DNA of 64,000 nucleotides from Nocardia sp. NBC_01327 (lineage in GTDB: Bacteria > Actinomycetota > Actinomycetes > Mycobacteriales > Mycobacteriaceae). Shown piece after piece: positions 1-8,212 of this stretch. Location: positions 9,019,791 to 9,083,790 of the forward strand of contig NZ_CP108383.1 of the NCBI RefSeq assembly GCF_035958815.1, written 5' to 3'. A model generated the notes under the pieces. That model worked only from the letters and a program-made list of their open reading frames with translations. It ran no database searches and was not told the origin of the DNA. Numbering within the stretch: the first letter of the stretch is position 1; every line of letters begins with the position of its first letter. The translations under genes were made by a program, and so were the position numbers.

Positions 1-45
1 CGAATGGGACTACCCGTGCGGCACACGGTGATCGGGAGCAAGTAA
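1..45 (+). CDS. 3' end of an unidentified upstream gene (partial)
   Basis: An open frame runs in from the left edge and ends at a TAA whose last base directly precedes the ATG of the XdhC gene. Only 14 codons are visible, ending VIGSK. The zero-base junction suggests that this gene and the XdhC gene share one operon. The fragment is too short to identify; a purine or molybdenum-hydroxylase related gene would suit the neighbour but is only a guess. Confidence 0.4.
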   Translation, partial: RMGLPVRHTVIGSK

Positions 46-1074
46 ATGCGGGATATCGTCGACGACCTACTTCGCGTATGGCACAGCGGGCGAACGGGCG
101 GCCTGGCCACCCTGGTGCGGACGGTCGGACCGACACCCCTGCCGATCGGTGCGGCCATGGTCGTGGATGCGGAGGGCCGGGCCTTCGGTTCGGTCTCGGC
201 GGGATGCGCGGAGGCCGCTGCCTACGAGGCGGCCCTGGAGGCCGCGCGGACCGGCCGGCGCGGGCTGCACCGCTTCGCGCCCGGCAGCGGTCTGGATGCC
301 GGCATGGATTGCGGCGGCACCCTCGATGTCTTCACGGAACCGTTCTCACGCAGGCATTTTCCCGAATTCCCGGATGTGGCCGCCGATATGGTCGCCCAGC
401 GCCAGGTCACCGTGTTCACCGTCGTGTGGCATAACGATCCCGATGTGATCGGGCAGCATCTGATCACCGATCGCAAGCACGGCACCGAGCTGGTATCGCT
501 GCCGGATTCGGATGTGTTCGTCTCCTCGTTCACCCGCCCGCCGCGCCTGATCATCGTGGGCGCCAATGCGATTGCCGGTGCGCTGGCGATCCAGGCCAAA
601 CTGCTCGGCTATCGGGTGACGGTCTGCGATGCCCGCGCCACCTTCGCCAATGCCGATGCCTATCCCGGCTGCGAAGTGGTGGTCGACTGGCCGCACCGCT
701 ATCTGAACACCCTGTCGGCGGCGGGTGAGATCACCTCCAGCACTGCGGTGGTGGTGCTCTCGCACGACGCCAAATTCGAGATACCGCTGCTCACCATCGC
801 GCTGCGATTACCCGAGCTGGGCTTCCTGGCCGCCTTGGGTTCGACCGCCGCGAACGCCCATCGCATGGAGGCGCTGCAGGCCGGCGGCTTCGATGACGAA
901 ACCCTCTCGCGCCTGCACGCCCCGGCGGGGCTGGATCTGGGTGCCCGCACCCCCGCCGAGACCGCCGTATCCATTGCCGCCGAATTGCTGGCGGTCCGCA
1001 ATGAAGCCACCGCCGAGCCGCTCTCCAGTCTGGGCGGCTCGATCAGTCAGCATTCGTCGTCGCTGGTCTCCTGA
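46..1074 (+). CDS. XdhC/CoxI family molybdoenzyme maturation protein
   Basis: A 342-residue protein with the two-part XdhC architecture. The N-terminal XdhC_CoxI domain (about residues 12-100) contains the family SAGC motif (51-54) and DCGGTLDVF (88-96). The C-terminal Rossmann-like domain starts at about residue 167 with LIIVGANAIAGAL. In characterised members XdhC binds sulfurated molybdenum cofactor and inserts it into xanthine dehydrogenase; CoxI-type members serve CO-dehydrogenase-like enzymes. No molybdenum hydroxylase lies in the window, so the client enzyme is unknown and may lie to the left. The ATG directly abuts the stop of the preceding frame, and its own stop abuts the stop of the convergent binding-protein gene. 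Confidence 0.85.
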   Translation: MRDIVDDLLRVWHSGRTGGLATLVRTVGPTPLPIGAAMVVDAEGRAFGSVSAGCAEAAAYEAALEAARTGRRGLHRFAPGSGLDAGMDCGGTLDVFTEPFSRRHFPEFPDVAADMVAQRQVTVFTVVWHNDPDVIGQHLITDRKHGTELVSLPDSDVFVSSFTRPPRLIIVGANAIAGALAIQAKLLGYRVTVCDARATFANADAYPGCEVVVDWPHRYLNTLSAAGEITSSTAVVVLSHDAKFEIPLLTIALRLPELGFLAALGSTAANAHRMEALQAGGFDDETLSRLHAPAGLDLGARTPAETAVSIAAELLAVRNEATAEPLSSLGGSISQHSSSLVS

Positions 1075-2184
1075 TCAGGCGATCGGCGCCTTCAACTCGG
1101 GATGCTCCGCGTAGACCTCTTTGAGAATCGACATATCGAAGAGCTTGTCGGCCGTAATGCTGATCTTGGCCTTGCCCAGCGCCGCAATGTTTTTCGCGAT
1201 GAGATCGTCCGACATGGTGAACAGCCCGTTGGCCTGCGATTCCGGCGAGACGACAAGACCGTTCTGCGCCGTGACCTCCTTGGTCTGCTCACCGATTTCG
1301 AGCCGCTGATCCTTGCCGTACACCTCCACGGCCAGTCGTGCCGCCTCGGCGGAATTCGCGACCGCGTCCCGCCAGCCCTTGATATCGGCGGCCAGCCAGG
1401 CCTTGAGCTTCTCGCGCTCATTGTCGATCGTCCGCTGATTCACCGTGAGCGATTCGGCGACGAGCGGTAGCCCGAAGTCGGCGAAGAGGAAATTGGCATT
1501 GGCGAATCCCTTGGCGGCCAAGGTGATCGGCTCATTGGTGACGTAGCTGACCCAGCCGTCGACCTCACCGTTGGCGAGCGGTGACGGATCGAACTGCGCC
1601 GGCACGATGGTGACATCGCTCGGCGACATGCCGTTCGCGGTCAGCAGCGCGTTGAAGATGAGCTGATTGGTGTCCTGCACACCGATCTTGCGGCCCTTCA
1701 TATCCTGCGGCGAGTGAATGGGCTTCGCGGCGGAGCTGACGATGCAGAAGGGGTTCTTCTGATACGTGGCGCCCACGATCTTGGCGTTCAGGCCCTCCAG
1801 CACCGCGGGCGCGGTGGTCTGCGGGGCGGACATGCCGATCCAGATCTTGCCGGTGGTCAGTCCGGCCTCCACCGAGGTGCTGGCCGCACCGCCCGCGACC
1901 AGATTCACCGATCCGAACCCGGCATCCTTGAAGTAGCCCTTCGAATCGGCGAAGTACTCACCCGCGAATTCGATGTTCTTCAACCAGGACAGCTGTACGG
2001 CCACCGTCCCGTATTTCGACCCGTCACCGGTGGTGCCATTGTTCGACCCGGACGAATCCTTGCCGCAGGCGGCGAGGACTCCGCCACCGGCGACAACGCC
2101 GGCGGTCAGCCCGGCAAAACGGAAGAAGGATCGCCGATCCAGGGACAGCGGAGAGACCGGAACCGGCCGAGACATACGACTCAT
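1075..2184 (-). CDS. ABC transporter substrate-binding lipoprotein, NMT1/ThiY/SsuA type
   Basis: A 369-residue exported solute-binding protein. The N-terminus has a twin-arginine-like RRSFF (17-21), a hydrophobic stretch and a lipobox LAAC with Cys40, so a Tat-exported lipoprotein is likely. The mature part resembles the NMT1/THI5-like fold used for sulfonates, pyrimidine precursors and related small molecules (WLKNIEFAGEYFADSKGYF near its start). It is the probable partner of the permease-ATPase operon further right on the same strand, although an AraC gene and a small membrane-protein gene lie between them. Substrate unknown; the XdhC neighbour makes a purine or other heterocycle possible. 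A start four codons later (MSRPVP) is an alternative. Confidence 0.8.
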   Translation of the reverse strand: MSRMSRPVPVSPLSLDRRSFFRFAGLTAGVVAGGGVLAACGKDSSGSNNGTTGDGSKYGTVAVQLSWLKNIEFAGEYFADSKGYFKDAGFGSVNLVAGGAASTSVEAGLTTGKIWIGMSAPQTTAPAVLEGLNAKIVGATYQKNPFCIVSSAAKPIHSPQDMKGRKIGVQDTNQLIFNALLTANGMSPSDVTIVPAQFDPSPLANGEVDGWVSYVTNEPITLAAKGFANANFLFADFGLPLVAESLTVNQRTIDNEREKLKAWLAADIKGWRDAVANSAEAARLAVEVYGKDQRLEIGEQTKEVTAQNGLVVSPESQANGLFTMSDDLIAKNIAALGKAKISITADKLFDMSILKEVYAEHPELKAPIA

Positions 2185-2218
2185 AGACCGAATCTAGGGT
2201 GTGTCAGTTTCCATCGTT

Positions 2219-2839
2219 TTACTTTCGCATTTCCACTACCACCCGAGTCCCGGGCAGCAACGCACTGGCAGTCAATCCGAACATGGCGTGGAAGGCATCG
2301 CTGAAATGACTCGGCGACGCGAATCCGGCGTCGATTGCCGCGGTGGTGAAATCGCCGCCCTCCCCCACGGCCCGCGCGACGTGCGCCATTCGCGCCCAGA
2401 GCCGGTACCGGCGGAAGCTGGTCCCGGTCTCCGCGGAGAACAGATGCAGGAATCGGGAGACCGAGAGATTCGCCGCCGCGGCGAGTTCGGCCGCCGTGGG
2501 GTTGGCGGCAAAATCGCTGCGAATCGTTTTCAGCGCGGCATCGATCCGCGGATCCATGGCCACCGGATCGATGTAGAAGAAGAGCATCCGGTCCCCGCCG
2601 GCAATGACCTGATGTGTCGTGCGCGGCGGAATGAGCGCACTGCGCACCACCCGCTCGGCCCCGTCGGCGGTCCGCAGCGTGAAGGGCGCGTCGACTCCCA
2701 CCGCCAGGCAGTGCACCGATCCGGAGTGTGCGTCCAGGCGCAGTGACGGGCCCAGGTAGACCGCGTAGCCCGGCCCGAGCCACACAGTGGCCGGACAGCA
2801 CGATTCCGGAAGCGGACCATCCTGCACGTCAGCGATCAT
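2219..2839 (-). CDS. AraC-family transcriptional regulator
   Basis: A protein of 206 residues with an N-terminal cupin-like sensor part and a C-terminal AraC DNA-binding domain of about 90 residues (two helix-turn-helix units around SVSRFLHLFSAETG and SHFSDAFHAMFG). The frame stays open upstream into the divergent gene, but the extra sequence is Ala/Pro-rich and antisense to it, so I chose the ATG that starts MIADVQDG. This leaves 49 bp between the divergent start codons. It may regulate the adjacent binding protein or the divergent membrane protein; nothing in the sequence decides this. Confidence 0.8.
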   Translation of the reverse strand: MIADVQDGPLPESCCPATVWLGPGYAVYLGPSLRLDAHSGSVHCLAVGVDAPFTLRTADGAERVVRSALIPPRTTHQVIAGGDRMLFFYIDPVAMDPRIDAALKTIRSDFAANPTAAELAAAANLSVSRFLHLFSAETGTSFRRYRLWARMAHVARAVGEGGDFTTAAIDAGFASPSHFSDAFHAMFGLTASALLPGTRVVVEMRK

Positions 2840-2888
2840 CGCATAGGGCCGCAGGTCGCGGACCAGTGCAATGACTCCGGGAGGTTCT

Positions 2889-3254
2889 GTGAGTGCCGTG
2901 TTGATCGCCGTCGTCGCGGTGTTCTTTCTGCTGATGGGCGGGTATGCCCTGGCCGCGCCCGCGGCCGTGGTGCGGCCCTTCGGTTTTCGGGTCGAGACGG
3001 CGGTGGCGCGGTCGGAGATCCGGGCCGTGTACGGCGGATTCGGTATTGCCGTGGCCGCGCTGCTGGTGGCGGCAGCGGCGAATGTGGGTGGTATTCGCAC
3101 GGGGGCGGTCCTGGCGGTGGCCGCCGCGCTGGGCGGGATGGCGGCCGGGCGCATTGTTTCCCGTGTGGTGGACCGCGCCGTCGGGTTCTATCCGGTGTGG
3201 TTCTACTGCGGTGTGGAGTTGGTCGCGGCCGGGTTGCTCTGTGCCGCTGCGTGA
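2889..3254 (+). CDS. small integral membrane protein, DUF4345-like
   Basis: A hydrophobic protein of 121 residues with about four predicted membrane segments, resembling the DUF4345 group of unknown function. The GTG start (VSAVLIAVV) is preferred over an ATG six codons upstream because GGGAGG lies four bases before it. It is divergent from the AraC gene and convergent with the importer permease gene. No enzymatic motif is visible. Confidence 0.65.
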   Translation: MSAVLIAVVAVFFLLMGGYALAAPAAVVRPFGFRVETAVARSEIRAVYGGFGIAVAALLVAAAANVGGIRTGAVLAVAAALGGMAAGRIVSRVVDRAVGFYPVWFYCGVELVAAGLLCAAA

Positions 3255-3261
3255 TCCGGGG

Positions 3262-4092
3262 TCAGTCGTGGCCGCGCTGGGGGGCGAAGCGGGCGAGGAC
3301 CAGGTTTTCCAGGACGCCGACTACGGCATAGGCGCAGACCGAGACGACCGTGACCAAGGCGATCGAAGCCCAGAGGCGGTTGTACTGGAAGGTGGGGATG
3401 GCGCGGATCAGGCCCGCGCCCAATCCGGTTCCGCTGCCGAGCCATTCGCCGAGCAGGGCGCCGATCAGGGCGCCCGGTACCGAGACCCGGGCAGCCGCGA
3501 AAACCGAGGGCAGGGCGGCGGGAACCGAGACCATGCGCATGGCGGTCCACGGTGAGCCGCCGTATGCGGCAACAAGTTCCATGGCCTGGCGGGGAGCGCC
3601 GCGCAGGCCGGTCATGATCATGACCAGGGCCGGGAAGAACACGACGACGGCCGTCAGGACGGTGACGCCGAGCAGTCCGCGGCCGAATACCAGCACGATG
3701 ATCGGGGTCAGCGCCACCAGCGGCACCGAGCGCAGCAGCATGGCGACCGGCATGAAGGCCTGTGCGATGGCGGGTACGCCGACGAAGAGGGCGGCCACCA
3801 GCAGCGCTCCGCCCATGCCGAGGCCGAATCCGACGGTGGCGTCGCGCAGGGTGATTCGCATTTCGGCGAAGAGCGCCTGGCGAGCCGTATCCGAGTTCGG
3901 ACCGGTCACCAGATAGGTCCAGACATCGCCGGGACTCTTGCCGACCAGACCGACCTGCGGGTACAGCGCCAGGAATCCGTACCAGAGCACCACCAGCAGG
4001 ATGAGCGAAACCACCAGTGGCAGCAGGAATTTCCCGATGGGCCGCAGCACCTGCAACGCCTTCAGTGTTCTCATGGCGGGCTCGTTTCTCAT
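3262..4092 (-). CDS. ABC transporter permease (SsuC/ThiX type), second of two
   Basis: A 276-residue inner-membrane permease with about six membrane helices and the BPD_transp_1 cytoplasmic EAA-type loop (GEWLGSGTGLGAGL) that contacts the ATPase. The start MRNEPAM is fixed by an ATGA overlap with the stop of the upstream permease gene, which implies translational coupling. With the preceding permease it forms a heterodimeric channel of the nitrate/sulfonate/taurine class. The nearby NMT1-type lipoprotein is its likely substrate receptor. Confidence 0.85.
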   Translation of the reverse strand: MRNEPAMRTLKALQVLRPIGKFLLPLVVSLILLVVLWYGFLALYPQVGLVGKSPGDVWTYLVTGPNSDTARQALFAEMRITLRDATVGFGLGMGGALLVAALFVGVPAIAQAFMPVAMLLRSVPLVALTPIIVLVFGRGLLGVTVLTAVVVFFPALVMIMTGLRGAPRQAMELVAAYGGSPWTAMRMVSVPAALPSVFAAARVSVPGALIGALLGEWLGSGTGLGAGLIRAIPTFQYNRLWASIALVTVVSVCAYAVVGVLENLVLARFAPQRGHD

Positions 4093-4907
4093 TGCGCCTC
4101 GGCTCGGGTCCACGGCAGCGCCAGCCGCGCCACCAGGGCCACCACGGCGTAGCCGAGTCCGGCGAGAGCGGCGGCGGCCAGGGCCATGCCCCAGGTGCGC
4201 GGCACATTGTAGGAGGTCTGCGCGGCGGTCAGGGCCACCCCGATACCGCTGTCCACCCCGCCCAGATATTCGCCGATGATCGCGCCGAGCACCGCGGACG
4301 GCGCGGCGATCTTCAAGGCCGCCAAGGTATTCGGCAGCGCCGAGATGAGCTGCACCTGCCGCATGCGCTGCCAGCGCCCGCCGCCGTACGCGCGCACCAG
4401 ATCGAGACTGGTGCTGTCGGCCGAGCGCAACCCGGTCACCGCACCGACCATGGTGGGAAAGAAGCAGTACATGGCGGCCAGGAACACCGTCGGGGTGCGC
4501 CCGCCGAAAACCACCAGGATGATCGGCCCGAGCGCGAGCAGGGGCGTGCAGTAGCTGAGGATGGCCAGCTGGGTGACCAGCATTTCGATCGGCGGAATCA
4601 GCACGACCAGCAGCGCCAGCACGATCGCGAGCGCATTGCCCCACAGGAACCCCTGCAGCGCGCCCTGTGCCGTGACCCGGAAGTTGGGCCCGTACAGCGC
4701 CCAGCCGTCGCTGTACATGGTGTGCAGCACCAGCCACGGTCCCGGGATGGTCCCGTTCGCCACCTTCATGGCCGCCAGCACCGCCCAGACCGCGACCAGT
4801 GCCACGATCCCCGCCAGTCCGCCGAGTCCGGTCGTGGGGATGCGGGCGCGAAGCGCGGCCCAGTCGCGAGTCTGCGCGACCTCGACTTCCGTTGCCACGC
4901 CGGTCAT
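4089..4907 (-). CDS. ABC transporter permease (SsuC/ThiX type), first of two
   Basis: A 272-residue permease of the SsuC/TauC class: a short cytoplasmic N-terminus, then about six membrane helices and the coupling loop GEYLGGVDSGIGVAL. The ATG (MTGVATEV) overlaps the stop of the upstream ATPase gene as ATGA, and the downstream permease overlaps its own stop in the same way. The three genes therefore form a tightly coupled operon of one ATPase and two different permeases. Two distinct permeases are less common in this class than one homodimeric permease. Confidence 0.85.
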   Translation of the reverse strand: MTGVATEVEVAQTRDWAALRARIPTTGLGGLAGIVALVAVWAVLAAMKVANGTIPGPWLVLHTMYSDGWALYGPNFRVTAQGALQGFLWGNALAIVLALLVVLIPPIEMLVTQLAILSYCTPLLALGPIILVVFGGRTPTVFLAAMYCFFPTMVGAVTGLRSADSTSLDLVRAYGGGRWQRMRQVQLISALPNTLAALKIAAPSAVLGAIIGEYLGGVDSGIGVALTAAQTSYNVPRTWGMALAAAALAGLGYAVVALVARLALPWTRAEAQ

Positions 4908-5731
4908 TCCGCCACCACCCCGCCGTGACCGGTGCGGCCGAACAGCAATTCGGAGAGGTAATCGCAGAGTTTGTGGAATTCGGGGGTGCGCATCATCTCG
5001 GGCGTGCGCGGGCGCGGCAGGTCGATATCCACCATCTCGACCACGCGGCCGGGACGCGGACTCATGACCGCCACCACATCGGAGAGGAAGACCGCTTCGG
5101 CGATGCCGTGCGTGACCATCAGTGTGGTGGCGGGCTTTTCGGTCCAGATGCGCAGCAGTTCCAGATTCAGCCGCTGGCGCGTCATATCGTCGAGTGCGCC
5201 GAAGGGTTCGTCGAGCAGCAGGATGGAGGGTTTCACCACCAGGGCGCGCGCGATCGAAACCCGTTGCCGCATACCGCCGGACAGCTGTGCGGGCTTGGCC
5301 TTCTCGAAACCCTCGAGCCCGACCAGCGCGACCAGGTCCGCGATCAGCGCCGGATCGGCGGGCAGCCCCGCGACCTGCAGCGGCAGCTTGATATTGGATT
5401 CCACACTGCGCCAGGGCAGGAGCGCCGAATCCTGGAAGGCGATGCCGAACTCGTGCCGCCGCCGCAGCTCGGCCGGGGTCTCGCCATTGATGCGGGCGGT
5501 GCCGGCGCTCGGGGTGTCGAGTCCGGCCAGAATGCGCAGGATGGTGGATTTCCCGCAGCCGGACGGGCCGAGCAGGGACAGGAACGCCCCCTGCGCGGTA
5601 TGCAGATCCACCGCGTCCAGCGCGGCGACGCTGCGCCGCCCGGACCGGAAGGTCTTGCTCAGACCGCTGATATGAATGCCTGTTCCTCCGGCGGCAACGT
5701 CCGAACTCACTGGGCCGACTTCCGAACTCAT
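4904..5731 (-). CDS. ABC transporter ATP-binding protein (SsuB/TauB type)
   Basis: A 275-residue ATPase with Walker A GPSGCGKST (55-63), signature LSGGMRQRV (150-158) and Walker B LLLDEP (171-176). It belongs to the nitrate/sulfonate/taurine importer ATPases and powers the two permeases encoded directly downstream. It is the first gene of the operon; no recognisable operator was seen in the 99 bp between it and the neighbouring membrane-protein gene. Confidence 0.88.
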   Translation of the reverse strand: MSSEVGPVSSDVAAGGTGIHISGLSKTFRSGRRSVAALDAVDLHTAQGAFLSLLGPSGCGKSTILRILAGLDTPSAGTARINGETPAELRRRHEFGIAFQDSALLPWRSVESNIKLPLQVAGLPADPALIADLVALVGLEGFEKAKPAQLSGGMRQRVSIARALVVKPSILLLDEPFGALDDMTRQRLNLELLRIWTEKPATTLMVTHGIAEAVFLSDVVAVMSPRPGRVVEMVDIDLPRPRTPEMMRTPEFHKLCDYLSELLFGRTGHGGVVAE

Positions 5732-5830
5732 AGGGCCACGGTAAAGGCCGGGAATTGCGCAGACATTGCGAATCGGGCGACGAGATGACCAACCTGTTAC
5801 GGCCGATGGCCCAACTCGATTACCGAACCT

Positions 5831-6238
5831 TCACCAGGCGGCGGGTTCGAACCAGTCCCGGGCTTCCCGGCGGAAGAGCAGCACGATCACCACGAGCGCA
5901 CTGATCGGCCCGAGCGGCCCCGGCGGATGCCCCTCGGTAATGGACGGCACCGTCCAGAACATGTCCAGCGCGGCCAGCAGAATCGCCCCGATGCGCACCG
6001 ACTGCCCGACGGACCGGAAGGTCAACGCCACCAACCCGAGCAGCCAGCTGGGCAGGAACGGTACGGCCGTCTCCATCGCGGACCGGGCTCCCAGCAACCA
6101 TCCGGACGATGCGGTGCACAAGATTCCCACCACGGCCATCCCGACCGCGATCACCTGTGCCGCGCGCACCGCCCGCGGCATTCGGTATGTCTCATCCAGG
6201 TCCGGCCCCTGATCGGGCGGCATTCGGAGGTCCGACAT
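5831..6238 (-). CDS. hypothetical membrane protein
   Basis: A protein of 135 residues with a charged N-terminus (about 25 residues) and three to four hydrophobic segments (about 27-52, 60-78, 81-98 and 108-122), ending in a short charged tail. I do not recognise a family. It stands alone between two larger leftward operons, about 60 bp left of the second LacC-type kinase gene. Codon use is like its neighbours. Confidence 0.55.
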   Translation of the reverse strand: MSDLRMPPDQGPDLDETYRMPRAVRAAQVIAVGMAVVGILCTASSGWLLGARSAMETAVPFLPSWLLGLVALTFRSVGQSVRIGAILLAALDMFWTVPSITEGHPPGPLGPISALVVIVLLFRREARDWFEPAAW

Positions 6239-6300
6239 CCCACCGAATTTACCCCGTCATCCACCCCCGCCCCCGAAACCACGCCGCACCGCGGGGGCCA

Positions 6301-7245
6301 CTACGGCCGGGCGGCAACGGGTTCGAGTTCGGTCACCCGAACGGTGGGAGTGAGGCGATCCCGGAGCACACGGTCGATCTCACCCGCGACCGGAATGACA
6401 ACGGCCGCCGCGGAGGTGGCGACCGCATCGATGAGCAGGGTCGGCCAGTGCGGGGCCGGATTAGCGGACAGGCCGGAGATGACCGCGGCGACGGCCGCGT
6501 CTCCCGCACCGGTGGGATTGCCCGCGAGCGCCTTCGGGAGCGCCGCGGACCAGGCCCGGCCGCCGGTCACGGCGATCATGCCGAGCCCACCGCGGGTGAC
6601 GATGACCGCGCCCACGCCGTCCGCGATGAGCGGATCCACGGCAGCCAGGATTTCCGAGGCGGTACCGGCGGGACGGCCGGTGAGCCGTTCCAATTCCTCG
6701 ATATTGGGCATGAGGACCACCCCGGGCACCTTGGCGGAGAGTTCGAGGGCCGCGCCGTCCACATCACAGATGGTGGGCACCCCGGCGCGCACGGCGGTCC
6801 GGGCGAGCTCGGCGGGCATACTCGCGTCGACGCCGCCGGGCAGCGATCCGGCAATCACCATGCCGCTCATATCGGACAGCATTCCGGCCACCCGCACCCG
6901 CAGCTGGTCCACGGCGTGCGGTTCGGAGATGCGCGGGCCGGGCTCCCACAGCGCGGTGGCGGTGCCGTCATCGGATTCGCTGATCACGACGGTGCGGCGC
7001 ACCCACGGCAGCGCGTGCACGAAGTCGACCGGCATCTCCAATTCGGCCGCAGCGGCGAAGGAGTGGTCCGAGAATCCGGTGGCGCGCGCGTACTTGCCCA
7101 GCTGATTGAGCACCCGGTTCACATTGATGCCGCGACCGCCGAGCCGCTGGTCCACCGATCGCACCCGATGCGCACGACCCCGCTCGAAATGCTCGACCCG
7201 GTACGTCATGTCGTAGGCGGGGTTCATGGTCACGGTGAGGATCAC
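6301..7245 (-). CDS. LacC/FruK-type hexose-phosphate kinase (PfkB superfamily), second copy
   Basis: A kinase of 314 residues in the 1-phosphofructokinase/tagatose-6-phosphate kinase branch of the PfkB family. Visible signatures are the N-terminal TMNPAYDMTYRV, the RLGGRGINVNRVL sugar-binding region and the C-terminal anion-hole motif NPTGAGDA. The frame is open further upstream, but comparison with the paralogue two genes away points to a GTG start giving V/M-ILTVTMNPAYD; a second GTG lies one codon earlier. It is last in the amino-sugar operon, 115 bp after the aldolase gene. It probably phosphorylates tagatose-6-phosphate or fructose-6-phosphate. Why the operon keeps two similar kinases is not clear. 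Confidence 0.8.
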   Translation of the reverse strand: MILTVTMNPAYDMTYRVEHFERGRAHRVRSVDQRLGGRGINVNRVLNQLGKYARATGFSDHSFAAAAELEMPVDFVHALPWVRRTVVISESDDGTATALWEPGPRISEPHAVDQLRVRVAGMLSDMSGMVIAGSLPGGVDASMPAELARTAVRAGVPTICDVDGAALELSAKVPGVVLMPNIEELERLTGRPAGTASEILAAVDPLIADGVGAVIVTRGGLGMIAVTGGRAWSAALPKALAGNPTGAGDAAVAAVISGLSANPAPHWPTLLIDAVATSAAAVVIPVAGEIDRVLRDRLTPTVRVTELEPVAARP

Positions 7246-7360
7246 CACTACAGCTAGTCCACGTCCGAGCAACGGACGCAACCCCCAAACCTCGCGAAAG
7301 GGCAGCAAAGAGGTTCGCAAAGGCAGCAATTCGTGCGAGGAAGACTTGCTGGTCGACAGC

Positions 7361-8212
7361 TCAGTTCGGCACGGCGCGCAGCGTGCGGGCCGCGATGACG
7401 CGCAGGTGATGTTCGACGTCCCGCTGTATGCCGAAACGTCCCGGACCTAGGTACTTTCGCGGATCCGAGGCTCCGGGGGCGGCGGCCAGTGCGATGCGGA
7501 CGGCCTCGGTGAGCGCGATATTCAGGCGCGTGCCGTAATTGATCTTGACCATGCCGTGCCGGACGGCCGCGCGCAGACCCTCGTCGGGCACTCCGGAGGA
7601 GCCGTGCAGCACCAGCGGAATATCGAGAGCCGCGGCCAGGCGGGTGATGAGCTCCTCGTCCAACTGTGCCGCCCGCGTCTGCATGGCATGCACCGAGCCG
7701 ACTGCCACGGCCAGAGCGTCCACGTCGGTGGCGGCGGCGAAGGCGGCGGCCTCGTCCGGATCGGTGCGCACGCCCGGGGCGTGTGCGCCGTCCTTACCGC
7801 CGACCTCGCCGAGTTCGGCTTCCACAAAAACCTCCCGCGCATGACACCAGCGCGTGATTTCCGCTGTCGCGGCGACGTTTTCGCCGTACTCGAGAGCCGC
7901 GCCGTCGTACATGACCGAGCCGAGTCCGAGCTCGACCGCCTCCCGGATCAGCGCGGTATCCGTCGCATGATCCAGATGCACCGCGAGATCGGCCGTACTG
8001 TCCTCGGCAATGGCCAGGCATGCGCGGCCCAGTGGCTTCAGACCACCGTGATACTTCACCGTATTCTCCGAAATCTGCAGTATCGCAGGCCTTTCGGTGG
8101 CCTCGGCGGCAGCGGCGATGGCTTCCGCATGCTCGAGCGTGATCACATTGAAGGCGCCGAGTCCCCCCGGCCCTGCTAGCTCGATCAGTCGCGGGACGGG
8201 TCTCAAAGGCAT
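7361..8212 (-). CDS. class II ketose-bisphosphate aldolase (tagatose/fructose-bisphosphate type)
   Basis: A 283-residue zinc-dependent aldolase of the FbaA/KbaY/GatY family. Key residues are visible: HLDHATD (79-85, catalytic Asp81 and zinc ligand His82), the EAELGEVGG loop (131-139), GSVH (172-175) and HGSSG (203-207, zinc ligand His203). It splits a ketohexose 1,6-bisphosphate into dihydroxyacetone phosphate and glyceraldehyde 3-phosphate. Its ATG lies inside the 3' end of the upstream kinase gene (10-bp overlap). Length and context fit a tagatose-1,6-bisphosphate aldolase, but fructose bisphosphate cannot be excluded. Confidence 0.85.
   Translation of the reverse strand: MPLRPVPRLIELAGPGGLGAFNVITLEHAEAIAAAAEATERPAILQISENTVKYHGGLKPLGRACLAIAEDSTADLAVHLDHATDTALIREAVELGLGSVMYDGAALEYGENVAATAEITRWCHAREVFVEAELGEVGGKDGAHAPGVRTDPDEAAAFAAATDVDALAVAVGSVHAMQTRAAQLDEELITRLAAALDIPLVLHGSSGVPDEGLRAAVRHGMVKINYGTRLNIALTEAVRIALAAAPGASDPRKYLGPGRFGIQRDVEHHLRVIAARTLRAVPN

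Noticed and set aside
2840..3154. Upstream extension of the AraC gene by 105 codons
   Set aside because: Ala/Pro/Thr-rich antisense of the DUF4345-like gene; the internal ATG fits AraC length.
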